DNA from: Nymphaea colorata
Lineage: Eukaryota; Streptophyta; Magnoliopsida; Nymphaeales; Nymphaeaceae
Direction of reading: 5' to 3'
DNA length: 64,000 bases
Assembly (NCBI RefSeq): GCF_008831285.2
Contig: NC_045139.1
Coordinates: 17,342,354 to 17,406,353 of the forward strand
Shown: one piece after another, positions 12,188-24,227 of the stretch
Layout: each line of letters begins with the position of its first letter
Position numbering within the stretch: position 1 is the stretch's first letter
Notes under the pieces: model-generated
The model's input: the letters and a program-made list of their open reading frames with translations, nothing else
Told to the model about the DNA's origin: nothing
Database searches by the model: none
Translations under genes and position numbers: made by a program

Positions 12188-15100
12188 TCACGTGAACTTG
12201 GGCAATAGGTTGAGGATATAAGACTAAAGTATTGGAGAAGATGTGGTAAGAAATGATTGAAGATGTAGAGTGGGGGGTGCGCTAGAAAGAAAGGGAGAAA
12301 TAGAGAATGTGGTAGGCTTCATCCTCTTCATATATATGTACGATGAGCTGCTCTGGTATGGAAGGAGGAGATGACAGTTCCTTTTGCTCTAGATATCATG
12401 GTGGACTCAATTATGCTAATAGTAAGGCCAATAACTTCCAGCCTGGTCCACCCCTCCCCTCCCCAGGATCTCACATACCCCACCTTTTTCTCTAACAAAA
12501 GTATATAAATACATAAATAAATGAACTCTACTTTGTAAATATCAAAATTATTCGTTTAAACATGTTTTGGGTGATAACCTCTAGAATGGCATTTAAAGTA
12601 TGTTTAGACGACAGTCGAAACTTAAGTCTCTTAAAACCCCAAAGGGCATGAATAACAAGTCTGGCCTCGTTGTTTGGAACGACCTGACTCATTCCTATGC
12701 TGGGTTCGAGCCTCTGGTTTGATGGATCCCAACTCGTCTCCTATGTGTTTCTTATTTAACTCCAAAAGAGTTGAAAAACAGGACAATCAACCACTTTAAC
12801 GACCCACTTTGCAAGTATTTGAAGATCTCTCAGTAAGGAACTAAACATCTCAAAATGGAAGTGTCTCGTTACCAACCAAACACATGTATCATACACATAA
12901 TACAATGTTTTCGAGGGTGCCATCCAATGTATGCCTTAAATGCTCTCACATAGTATTTTCAACTTCAAATTAGGGACTAATTAATGAGGTTTATTGGAAA
13001 CGCTAAAACTGGAAAAATTTTACAAATGGGAAACGGGAAAAGTTTTACCTAGAAAAGGGAAAATAGAGAAAAGAAATCTCTCCTTGGAATGAGTGGTGGG
13101 GGAGGGCCCCCTCGTGTTTGTTTGGAATTTTCTTTTTAAGCCAATAAATAATTGAGCAAGTGGGGAATCCTGCCATTTCCCAAAAAATAATAATAAAATA
13201 AGCGAAATTAAAATTCAACCTCTCCGGACGGTTTTGTGGTACTACAACGCACAAAAAGGAAGACTCCAAAAACATATTCCTGTTTGTTTGTTTTGCCTCT
13301 TGTTTCAACCATTCAATCCTGGCCGTTCAAAAAATATATTTTGAATTCTAAAAATAATAAATATAAATAAATATGTGCGGTCCACGTTCAATGGAAATAA
13401 ATATTTAGATAACGAAGATTCCAATCTTTTCCTTTTAGGGATAAGAAATTTTAATGCCGAGTCTGTTGACCTTCGGTTGCGAGAAGATTCACCGAGTCCA
13501 GTCGTGTTGTCGTCACCAGAATCACGGGAAAATCTTTTCCCTGAGAAAACTTTTTCCCTTGATTACTTTTTCTTCCCTTTTCTTGCTGGTATTTTTCAAC
13601 CGGAGGGGCATGTTATTGCTTCTGGCATCGGACCAACGAAAATTTTTTCAATCGGATTATTTTTCCCAAGGTTTTAAAAGGATGAACCCCAAAAAAATTG
13701 AATTATTTTTTGAACGGAAGAAACTTTGATGTTTCGAGTATAAAACGAAAAATCATAAGATTTATAAATGAAGAGATGCAATCATGCAAAGGGTTTATAC
13801 GCGAGTTCTGTCAGCCATTTTCAAGTTGGACTTGATCGGACTCTGTTTGATTGGATTTGGATTTCAACTCACTTTTCGAAGCCAAATCTGGATTACTAGC
13901 ATAAAGTTTGAATTTATCAGTAAGAGTTTAGATTTTTTTTCTGAGCTTTAGTATGATGTTGGCAGATGGGCGATTCATGTGCCATTTGCCGTACTTTTTG
14001 TATTTTGTTATTTAAAAAATATATGATCATATTTATGAGAATTTTTATTACCAACCCATCTGAATTATTAGATCTGGCCATTTGATTCAATCGTCTGACT
14101 TTTACCACAGTGAATTTCAACGTTTAGGCCGGTGACAAGATCTTCTAGGTGGACTTCCCAAGCCTGGTTCTCAAATTTCTTTTTGAATCTTGGACAATGT
14201 GAGTGATTCCCTTAGGAATGTGACAATTGAGACCTAATTTTATGGGTGTCCAAGAATCAAACACGAGAGAAAATAATTTTCCATTAAAACTTTGTCTTTA
14301 ACACATCATAGGGGAATGCTCGTGTGGGCAAAACTCCCCCTCCATTGTCGCGGGTTTTCAAAGTCTAAGGTTGTGTCGGGACCTAAGCAACAGTGCACAG
14401 CACTCTATCAGTCCGACCAGCCACGTTATGCCCCTTATGGCTTCACATTCACCCGAAAAGCTTCAAAAAATGAGTCGCCATGGATGATAGGGAGAAGGAT
14501 AGAAGTTTCTGCTTTTTATTGAGCGGTATAATGAAATGCTCCTAAACAAAATGGACCAGCTAACATATTTGGATCTGGATCATGCTATTCACCGATCCAA
14601 ACTGCACAATGAGGGACATTTTCAGTAATTAGTCACAATAATAAGCCTTGTTTGCTTAGCACATTTGGAGTGCGTCCGATCATGTGAAGCTGGCAAAGGT
14701 TGGTGCCTTTTTGAGAAGCAAGTGGGAATCCAGATGGATCGGATATTTACGATTCCGCCCCCTGGATCATTTTTTTTATTGAGCACCATGGTTTTAATAA
14801 AAGGGAAAGAAGAAAGGGTAGCGTGATTAACTGCCACGTTTACACTAATTAGAAATTAAATACCACCGAAAGCAAGCAGAAATTAAAAAATGAGAATAAA
14901 ATATCCAAAAACAATCATTGGATCGTGGGTAGGTAGGGTTCATACCCGAACCCATGTTTTTGGATTGATTCTCTTCTTCTTCTTTTTATATTTTTCTGAC
15001 CATTTCTGGTAGATGCTCATAATTGGTGCTGGTGACCTCCAGATTCCTACATTAAAGGGATGCTCTTGATTGTTTGGTTATTTAAAACCGATCCTAACTG

Positions 15101-18100
15101 CAACGTTAATTGGAAATATACATATAATCTATACATCACATGGATATGAATACGAAGCAGCATTATGGATTAAAAATAAATGAACATTTTTTCTTTCAAA
15201 AATCCTTGAGTGGTATGTGCTTAATTATCACAGGTCACTTTTTTCTGGATTTTGTTTTAGTTTTTACCAAAGAAGTTAATTGTTTGCCAAAAAAAAAAGA
15301 AGAAAAAGGAAAGGGGATTTTGATTGGCTCGGATTTGATATCATAATGAGGATTTAAAGTCCGAGGATTTGAGGTCAGACACTTTCTGTTCAACCTCAAC
15401 ATGAAGTTTGATCTACATATTAAAGATCTCAAGTCCTCATTTTTTAATCCAAGATTTTGTTCACTTTGTGAATTCCACATGAAACCCATTTCAAATCAGC
15501 CTCTGATTTGATACCCAAATCTATCAAACACACCCTCTCAACTATATCTTGGAACATGTAAACAAATAATCATAATCATAAATCCACTATCTGAAAAATC
15601 CCGATTTATTTTAACCTTTTTTGGTGATAATTTGAAAAGATGTGGGGGAGAAATAAATCTTTTGAGATATATTTAACATAAAGAAGATATTTAAACATGG
15701 AAATAAAGAAAAAAAGCAAAACCACATTAATTATAACAAGAAAATATCATATGTGATAATAAATTCGTAACATCTGGCATCATAAAACTCTGAGTTGTTA
15801 ATGGGTCCGGTCCGGTATGAGAGCTCTGTCATTATATTATATATCTTATTTCCCTCTGAATCCGATCGAATTTGGGCTTTGGGATCCGAATCGTTTGCAT
15901 CACCACTCTAAATGGGTGGTAGGTTTAACAACAATCAACAAGGGCGTATGGGCCACCCAAAAAACTTTCCCATGAAATAATAACAACAAGCACATGCTTG
16001 GCATCTAAGATGATATCAGACATTAATGATCAACTTCTTGTTAAGAAAAAACAACCGGATGCCTTGCTAAGCAACAAAATAGAGAAAGCTGGCGCACGGA
16101 ATGCATAATGGAATGCACTACTTGGTTTTACGATTTCGGGATAAAGCTTTTCTGGAAAATAATTAGCACCGGACAGTACCCGTTTCTGAAGTTGTCCTAT
16201 CATCAACTTAGGCTTTATCTAAATAAAAACAAAAGCATGGGAATCTCTTAGCTTTATGTAAAGACAGGACTAAGTACTGACAGTGAAGGGGCCGAACGAA
16301 AAGAGTTTAGGTGACAGCTGCGTATCTTCTATAAATCTAATGAGTCGAGTGCAAACAAGTTTGATGTGAGATAAATATTGTTTTATGGGTTACATGCAAG
16401 AGCTGGCAAGCTAAAGACTTGAATCATCAATTATTCTTCATAATATAGGTACTAAGAAAGTATGAGAAAAAAATTTTCACTCCAAAGTGTGAGAAAAATA
16501 TCAACAAGAGATGTCAATGCATTGGATTGACACCCAATCGACATGTTTAACAAAATTTGGATATTGGAAAAATTTTAAGATTTAGAAATCGTATCGGAAT
16601 TGGATTCAACGGTTGACACTCGATCAAATTCGAACTAAAATTCAGTTTTAAGTAAGAATCCGATCGGGTTTGAATTTGGATTCAGCTTCAAACAAACATC
16701 ATATATCTGATATCTATTCATTTTGAAAGTTCACTCTGAACATCTTATAATATGGTTCAGATTAGTTACATATCTAAAAGTTGGATTTAGATTGGCCATT
16801 ACTACTGAATTCACCATTTGTGCCAGAGTTTCTGGGTTGGTGCTGAACTTGAGATTTATTTTGATTAAGACCCCTTCCAAGGCTTGGTGGTTCTGTACTG
16901 AAGGATTGATGAGATCGAGAACTTACAGAATATTAAGGGTTCGAGCTGCTGCCCATTCTTCAGATGCCTGTAAGCATCTAGGTTGTTCCTCTGTCCTTTT
17001 CTCTTTAACTTCCATTGTTGAGACCACTTATTGTTCGGCATAGGTTGGCCTACTTAGGTTTCTATACCATCTTTCTAATGATTTTCAAATCCTCCAATTG
17101 GATCTTCAAAGTAGTCATTTTCTAACTCAGGATTCAAATAGGATTCGGGTTGTAAATTTAAAAATGGTACTGGGATACAGTATAGATTTTTCTTAATTAT
17201 ATTCACATCGAATTCAAAGATGTGAACATATGATAAACCAGATATATGAGATGGAACATCCTGAATCAGATTTGTTGACATCACTACATCACTAAACCTA
17301 TCTTTTGGATGCAACCCTGGAAGCAAGGCTTCATGATTATCAATTACCTGATGTTATTTCTTTCAACTTTTTTGCTTGAGATGCTAACTGTCAAATAAAA
17401 GAAGCAGGAGTCAAAGGTTTGTCATCTTGAAATATGTGCAATTTTATTGTTTCCAGTGTTTGTTTTTGTAAACAAAAAGTGTTTATCGATTTTTGAGAGG
17501 GAATAACCAATAGTTCACCCAAGCCCCAAAGCATTCCTGTACTCGGAAGGTATCTCCCTAAGTGAGGCCCCTTAAAAGAAAGAGTTTTTTCATTCCCATT
17601 TAGTATCTAAGGAGGTCTGACTTCTGCACTGCAGAAGATCTCCAACTGCTACAACAATTGAAGTATGGCCTATGGTCCCTTTGGGGCATACACTTCAACA
17701 TTGGACAAAGGCAGGGATGCCGGCGCATCGGGATTCAAAACCATTTAACCAGACCTGGTAAAGAAAATCAGACTTCATCACTCCTTGAGTCCAGATTTGT
17801 TATGCAGTTTCACAATTAAGTCTTCATTTGAGCCTGATCTCAATCATCATCCATTAAATATTCAACTTGATTACATAACAATTGTGCACCTTATGCAAGT
17901 TGGTTCAAGATTCCAAAAAGTGAAATCCAAATCCAATCATCTAAAACCCCGTTAAGTTTCGCAAAATGTTGAATCAGATCCAAATCTGAGACGACAACCT
18001 TATTGAAGGACCAGGATCCACTTAAGACGAGCGACACCCTTGTTGGCAAATATCTTCACTATTAGCTGAAAAGCCAGGTTCGCTAAAAAATGAAATCTGT

Positions 18101-18409
18101 CCAAACCTGAACACAAGTAGATCCATAAACAACTCGTCCCATTCTGATCAAAAGAGTGCAAACAGGTTCCATCTGATCAAAGTTCAAATCTCATTGTCAC
18201 TATCAAAGTGCGTGACACCAAAGTTGAAAAAGATGTACAATAAATCCACTTATGCTCCTAAACAAGCCAAAACCTTAAAAGCATAAGGATATGCACTTCC
18301 CGGTTTTATGCCCAAGAAATCCAAGCATTAAAAAAAAAAAAAACAAACAAACAAACTGTATCCAAATGAAAGTTTGGCATTGAAACTAACCTAAATTGTA
18401 GATTAGTTA

Positions 18410-18600
18410 AAAGATCCATGTTTTTCTCAGTAACGTTTGAAGCAATAAGTCTTCGATGAAATTGTCAGACACATGTGAAGTAAATTTCAATATTTTCGAA
18501 ACGAAGGAGAGCCCGAGGCCAACGCCAACAAAAAGCCCACCAAACATTAGAATGACCACACCATGGGGAAGCTCAGCAGCACAAGGTTGACAAAAATAAG
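18410..18600 (-). pseudogene. Possible coding remnant with a Gly-rich hydrophobic segment
   Basis: On the minus strand about 60 codons are open and include ELPHGVVILMFGGLFVGVGL, a plausible membrane segment, followed by a mixed tail ending at a TAA. Upstream the frame soon hits a stop, and two other frames over the first part look equally plausible. No start, splice sites or family could be assigned. It lies about 450 bases downstream of the RPA43-like stop codon on the same strand. It may be chance. Confidence 0.18.
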
Positions 18601-19061
18601 GACTGCACCCCTTGAACTACTCCCCTTTCATGTCCAGGCCTAACCTCCTGCAATCCCTCTTCCTCCTGAATTGAAGATTACAGTAACGTGGAAAACTCTA
18701 TCAAACACAACGGAGACAAATATTTAATTTTCTAGCTAACAATAATCTGATTATACAAAACTAATCCACTTTCTTCATGGTATGGCGCCAGCGACACTAT
18801 AAACAAGGGCAGATCCCCTTCTGCCTTAAAATTAACAAATAAATAATACACGAGGAAACTCCACAACAACTAATGTGCCAGCAAGGGCAACTGCCTGAGC
18901 TGCACAAAGATATCAGAAGCAAAATTCGTAAAAATAACAGTCCAGTGTAAATTGCACAATGAACAAAATCATTTCGTTGGCACTGCAAAATGGGTAACCA
19001 GCACCGGATTATGTTTGCAAAGGAATGACAGTACACATCTTTGCCCCATCTCATGCATATT

Positions 19062-21125
19062 TCATGGCCTCAAATCCTCATGCATGCGTCTCCTCTTGGA
19101 TTTGTGTGTTTTTCTAGGGGTGGTGCTATTCTTCATTTGCAGATCTTGTTCTTGTGACTCCAATTTCGAGCTCAATTTGTCACGTTTCCTGAAATTCCGT
19201 ATGAAGATTAACGGCCAAGAATGATAGACCATCAGAAATTTATGAAAACTTCAGTCATCGAACCTAGCATGAAACATATACCTTGCTTTGTGTGAGTACA
19301 ACCATTGAACACTTCCAGTATCATGCGGCATCAGAGACCCCATTATATCACCAGTTGTTTCCTCAACACTGTTCAGCATTACAAATTGCTCAATAGTCTA
19401 TAGATATATATTACAATTACATGTATTTCTTAACATGTCAAAACTTCTGTGTTTTGCCATGCCAATTTTGGCACCGTTACCTTACCTATTTTATACACTA
19501 AAGGTAAAATATGTGCACTAACCACACATTTATTGACATAATACTGATGATGATGATAGTGATTTTGAACCTTAGTAGTTAGTCCCAATGGTCTTCAAAC
19601 AAACCCATTCTTTATTTCCTCACAGCAGATGCTTCTAAGAAAAACTACATGCCACAATTATTAACTAAACCAGAATAACCAATTATGTCATAATCTCACT
19701 ATAATGTACCACTTTCTTGACAAGTTAGTATATCTGTAAAAGGATATCATAGAAACATGATTGCTTGTCAAGATGTGCCTAAAGAGACTGAGTTGCTCAA
19801 TAATCAAGCAAGGTACTCTTACTAACCAAAACTGCAACCTTAGAGATTAGAATCCCAAAAATGAAATGCCAAAAACTTATTAAAGGATTTATTTTAACCA
19901 ATTATTGCATCATAACCATCAGTTGGGAAGCTAATATCCGGTACAAACATGGAAATGCAATAATTTAACAACTTTTCTTTTCTGCATTACTTGGGTGTCA
20001 TATCATGAACATTACTGGTAACAACATCCCATTATTAGCATCATAGCATTTCAACAATTCTATCTTCAAGGAACACATTATTGGCAATGCAAAAGTTGCC
20101 CATCAGATTTTCGGAATGTTTAGTTTTATAAGTACAAGATTAGCTAGTTAATGATGGATCTAATTCAACAAATAAACAAATCCCAATGGATTCCATATTT
20201 GATCCTTTTTATATGTTCAGCAACATTGTGGGCAGGGCTGAAAGCCTGAAACCAATAAATCTACAAGTATGAAAAAGTGTACACTACACTGAACCTTGCA
20301 TGACTGCATTACTGTAGCACAACTTTTCTACAACTAGTTCTAGTTTACTGCTGCTTTTGGTATCAGACTGAGAATATTGTAGTATGTTCCATCATGGGAG
20401 AAACTTTTATTCATTAGGCTAATATCATCCTGTCTGTATTTTGAAACATTCATCTAGCTTCAGGCCATAAGAAATAAAAAAGCCCTGTCTAGTTCTACTG
20501 TACTCATACTTTTACTTTAATTTCTCTCTCCTTTGATAGCCACCGGCTATCAAGGTTCCACTTACAAGAGAAAACTCAACACACTCAATTAAGGTTCTCC
20601 CTCCCAAAGCAAAAACAGATTCCCAAGTATGCCATAAAACCTCTAAACACCTGCCCACATTTATAAATGCAAGTTACAAGTCTTTGCAAGTGTAGCTGAC
20701 CCGTAGACCTAACACATGACTTGGACCCAATGACTATCACCCTTATTCTTAATTGTCATACCAGTAAATGAAAGCTAATTGCTACTAGCACATAAACTTA
20801 AATATGTACCTTTTTGCTACAAAATGCAGAATAGTACCAATTTGAATTACATGCCGCCGATGAAGTGTACTACGAAGCATTCTCTCATCACCCTAACAAA
20901 AGGAACAACTATCTTTATTAAATTTAATGTATAAATATTCTGTCCTTGGAATATTAAAGACAAAATTAAACCCAAAATAATCACTAAGCATACATTTTCT
21001 AGGTAACTGAATTCTTCACGGATGTCATCAAATGAAATGGTTGCAACTGAGATACCAAGCACGATAACACGAACAAAATCCAATCCTATTGTTGTCACCT
21101 TTCCTGCTGCAATATGAGATCACAA

Positions 21126-21178
<53 letters not shown>

Positions 21179-22946
21179 ACTTATGTACATAACGAATGTA
21201 CAGATCTCTAATATGGATGAACAAAAAGAACTCAAGGTCCTATGGATTTAGTAGTTAGGAAAATATAAAAGTACTATATCTGCATCTTCTGGTAAAAATG
21301 GACAGGCATGACTACAAATGTAGATCAACCAGAGCCGTTGTTGAATTTCATGAGAAATAAGGACGCAATACCAATACAAGGAACATACGAAAATTAAAGT
21401 GTGCTGGTCAAGTAGCAATAGAACATAGCGTGTAAAGCTCTAAGATACCTATCTTCCATTACAATCATGACCATCAACCTAAACCATAAATTCAGAGACA
21501 CTGTTTGAAAAGCAGTGAACACATCACATGCATTGCCAGATCTGCTTTTGTTGATTTTCTTTTTGTTGAATGAAACAGTTACCAAGAATATCCTAAATAT
21601 GCAGGATACAGAAAAACTGAACATGGAGAAGAAACCCGGTGAGCAGCTTTACAGAGAACTGACACATGACAAATTCTAAAAATATAGATAATGCTGGGGT
21701 AAAGATGTCAATGGACTATCTGTCAAACTGCCATTCCGCCAGCTGATTTTTTCTCTATATTCAATAAGCACCGTCAGTCTTTCAAGTTTCAAGATAAACA
21801 GCCACATCCAAATAGGTTTTCTTATAATAATTGGAAGCGAGAACCAAAAGCCAAAACAGGATCACATAAGTAAATTCTTCATAAAATGGTAAACTACTTC
21901 TGCAACCATTTGCAAGACGGATCCCACGAAGGTATGCATCCCTTCTTAAAGAACCTATGGTCCCAAGATTAAACAAATACTTTAGTCACGCAAAGTGAAA
22001 CCTTCATTTTCAAAGAAACTAAATCATGTAGCAATTCTGCATAGTACAAAATCGCAAGACCAACAATTTAACTACTACCTCATCAACAGGTACCACCATC
22101 AGATCGCCATCCAGCCTAGCATGTTCAATGGTAATTGTACCATTGGTAAATGATTGTACAGAATATCAGCTGCCTATGCCCATAGAAGCCACGGCGCTTC
22201 AACTAAAAGGTTATACCACACACATAACGGTGTGGTAATAAAATTCAAAAATCAAAAAGTTCAAGCATTGATTGTCTTAATTTAAATTAGGTCACTGATC
22301 TCTTGCTCCATAGTATCTAAAGAGCAAAATAACTCATCATTAAGCTTCATTGGAACGTATTCGAAATTTTCCCGGCGGGCATCGTAAGAAAATATGATTC
22401 ATAAACACACTATTGCTCACTGGGTTAAACCCGACCTCATCAATGAGTTGCACGTGATAGCTTACCTAGAAGCATCCCAGGTTTTGGAGAAAAAAGTAGT
22501 AGCTTAGTTCTCAATCGAACACCAAAATAAGGTGTCAATGAGCTCATCAATCTTGCTGTCTTATTTTGGATCTTCGTGTCATAGTGCGCGAGTACCACTC
22601 CATCAAACCGATCATCGTATCTGAAACAGACCCCAAATGAATGAGCTCAAACAAACAACTTCACATATGAAATTGCAGGCTTGGATCCATAATGAGATAG
22701 TCAACAAAAGCATGCCACTTCAGGAAAACGGGTCACAAAAGAAGGATTAACCGGGACACGGAACATTCAGCATTGTCAAAGACATGCATTTGATGATGAA
22801 AGCAACAAGCTATGGAGCGAGAGATAGAGAGATTACTTTAAGATCAGGGAGCTTAGTTGCTGACGGACTGCTTGCATGATGTTTTTGGATGCGGAAGGAT
22901 GCAAATAAACACATAGATTCGCCTCCGCAACCCTGAAAGCCTTCAT
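19062..22946 (-). CDS. NRPA7: RNA polymerase I subunit RPA43-like (RPB7-type N-terminal domain), 223 aa, six exons
   Basis: Exons on the minus strand: 22946-22837, 22620-22466, 21103-20994, 20892-20810, 19368-19282, 19188-19062. All junctions are GT-AG and phases agree. An in-frame TAG upstream of the ATG at 22946 fixes the start. Residues about 6-88 form the RPB7/RPA43 N-terminal domain (EANLCVYLHPSASKNIM, FDGVVLAHYD, LTPYFGVRLRTKLLLFSPKP). An OB-like part follows (GKVTTIGLDFVRVIVLG, then RRHVIQIGTILHFVAK, GSLMPHDTGSVQWL). The C-terminus is basic and NLS-like (TPRKTHKSKRRR). The subunit forms the Pol I stalk with RPA14-type partners and contacts the initiation factor RRN3 in other eukaryotes, so rRNA synthesis in the nucleolus is the likely role. 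A telo-box lies in the leader. The third exon's acceptor is a CAGCAG tandem. The Pol I assignment is inferred from similarity; other RPB7 paralogues are less likely. Confidence 0.85.
21129..21175. repeat. (GA)n microsatellite inside an RPA43 intron
   Basis: About 46 bp of AG dinucleotide; read on the gene's strand it is a (CT)n tract 26-72 bases upstream of the third exon's acceptor. Confidence 0.97.
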
Positions 22947-24227
22947 CGAGACCGCTTCAAATTCCCAAAGAAGCTCCCTCTTTGCCTCTCCCTGCCCCGA
23001 ATCGCGGAAGTCAAAACCCTATGTTATCAAAAGTCAGAACCCTAAGACTGCACGTCTTTCAAGTGAACACACTGCTGCTGTAGGATGAGACTGCCAAACG
23101 GCAGCGGCAAAGCCTGAAGACTACCGTTTCGAACTGCAGCTTCTCTGAGAGAGAACTACTTCGAGAGAAGACTGGTCAGAAGGGGCAGGGAACGCCCTCC
23201 TACGAAAAGTCGGCGGGTTTTTGTGAGGGTTTTTCTCCGCGCCGCTTCGAAATTTTTGGCGCCTGCTCTCGGCGGAACAGAGAGGAGGCGGCGGCGGCGC
23301 GTTTCCTTTGCTTCCTCTATCGCTCTTCGCTCCTCCCTTAAAGCTTCAACTTGCTAAATATCGGAAGCTCCTTTATAAATATCGTCGTATCCCTTTCTTT
23401 TTTAAAGGGGAAAAAAAGTGCTTCTTTCAATATAAGTAGGAGTGATTAGGAAGCTGATTCTTGTAACATGCTCATTATTTCAAGTAAGTGTATACACTAT
23501 ACAAGTGTTGCGTTGGATTTATTTCATATAAATGAACACTCTATAATAGGAATATAACCACTCACCATTTTTCATTAATTAACCAGTCATAACTACTTTT
23601 TATATTTTTTAGTTTCCTATGTAAAATAACTGTGATGTATGTTAGCAAAACATTACAAATTCATACAAAAAGGAAATTGAGTGTATGGCTAAAATTTTAT
23701 AAGAATTTAGTAATCAACTGCTAGAAATTTATATTAAAATGTTTTATTTATTTATTTGTGCTTTAGACATATTCAATTAGTTAGGTGCTGCTTAATCAAA
23801 GTAATGTCGTGAGTTAGTTTAGAACTAAACTGTACAAACCTTGTCTATAGACTTCTACATTTGGATATGAAAGTGCATCACAGTCATATACAACAAGATT
23901 GGCAAGAGAAATTACCCTGCAGTTTAGATCCAACATTTATCACCAACTGGAATTAATGGGACTCATATTGAGTTATCGATTATATCTCAACAAATTATGC
24001 TCATATATAAAGAACCAATAATCGTTGCATCTGTAAATGTTTGGATTCTCGAGTCGGCCTCTCTACTCTTAACATTGCCTTTACATCAACAAAATTATAG
24101 GAGAAATCTTTACTACAGTCAAACTTAGGAAGTGGGAGAGGGAGTGTCTTCCTCTTCCCCGGTATATCCACTCTGGAGAGAGGTTTTCCCTCGCCTTCTC
24201 CACCAGAGAGAGCCAGAGAGGGAGAGA
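22947..24227. promoter_or_regulatory. Shared divergent upstream region of the RPA43-like and RbfA genes
   Basis: About 1.28 kb separates the two start codons, which point away from each other. A telo-box (AAACCCTA, 23014-23021) sits 68 bases upstream of the RPA43 start. A TATATAAA at 24004-24011 is placed suitably for RbfA, predicting a leader of roughly 190 bases. The RPA43-proximal 300 bases are GC-rich; the middle is AT-rich with nothing else recognised. Confidence 0.45.
23014..23021 (+). promoter_or_regulatory. Telo-box (AAACCCTA) in the RPA43 leader
   Basis: AAACCCTA on the plus strand, or TAGGGTTT on the gene's strand, 68 bases before the start codon. A partial second copy, AACCCTAAG, is near 23038-23046. 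Telo-boxes are enriched near the starts of plant ribosome-biogenesis and translation genes, which suits a Pol I subunit. Confidence 0.5.

Larger units (their letters stand above)
8332..19061. other. Intergenic region, about 10.7 kb, no gene recognised
   Basis: AT-rich sequence with TA microsatellites at 10162-10207, 10464-10483 and 12096-12165. Open frames are short and without recognisable motifs. One minus-strand hydrophobic frame (about 18410-18600) is noted separately. The stretch at 16560-16730 has the same degenerate GATCGAATTCG-type composition seen at 1560-2110 and is probably decayed repeat. Confidence 0.5.
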
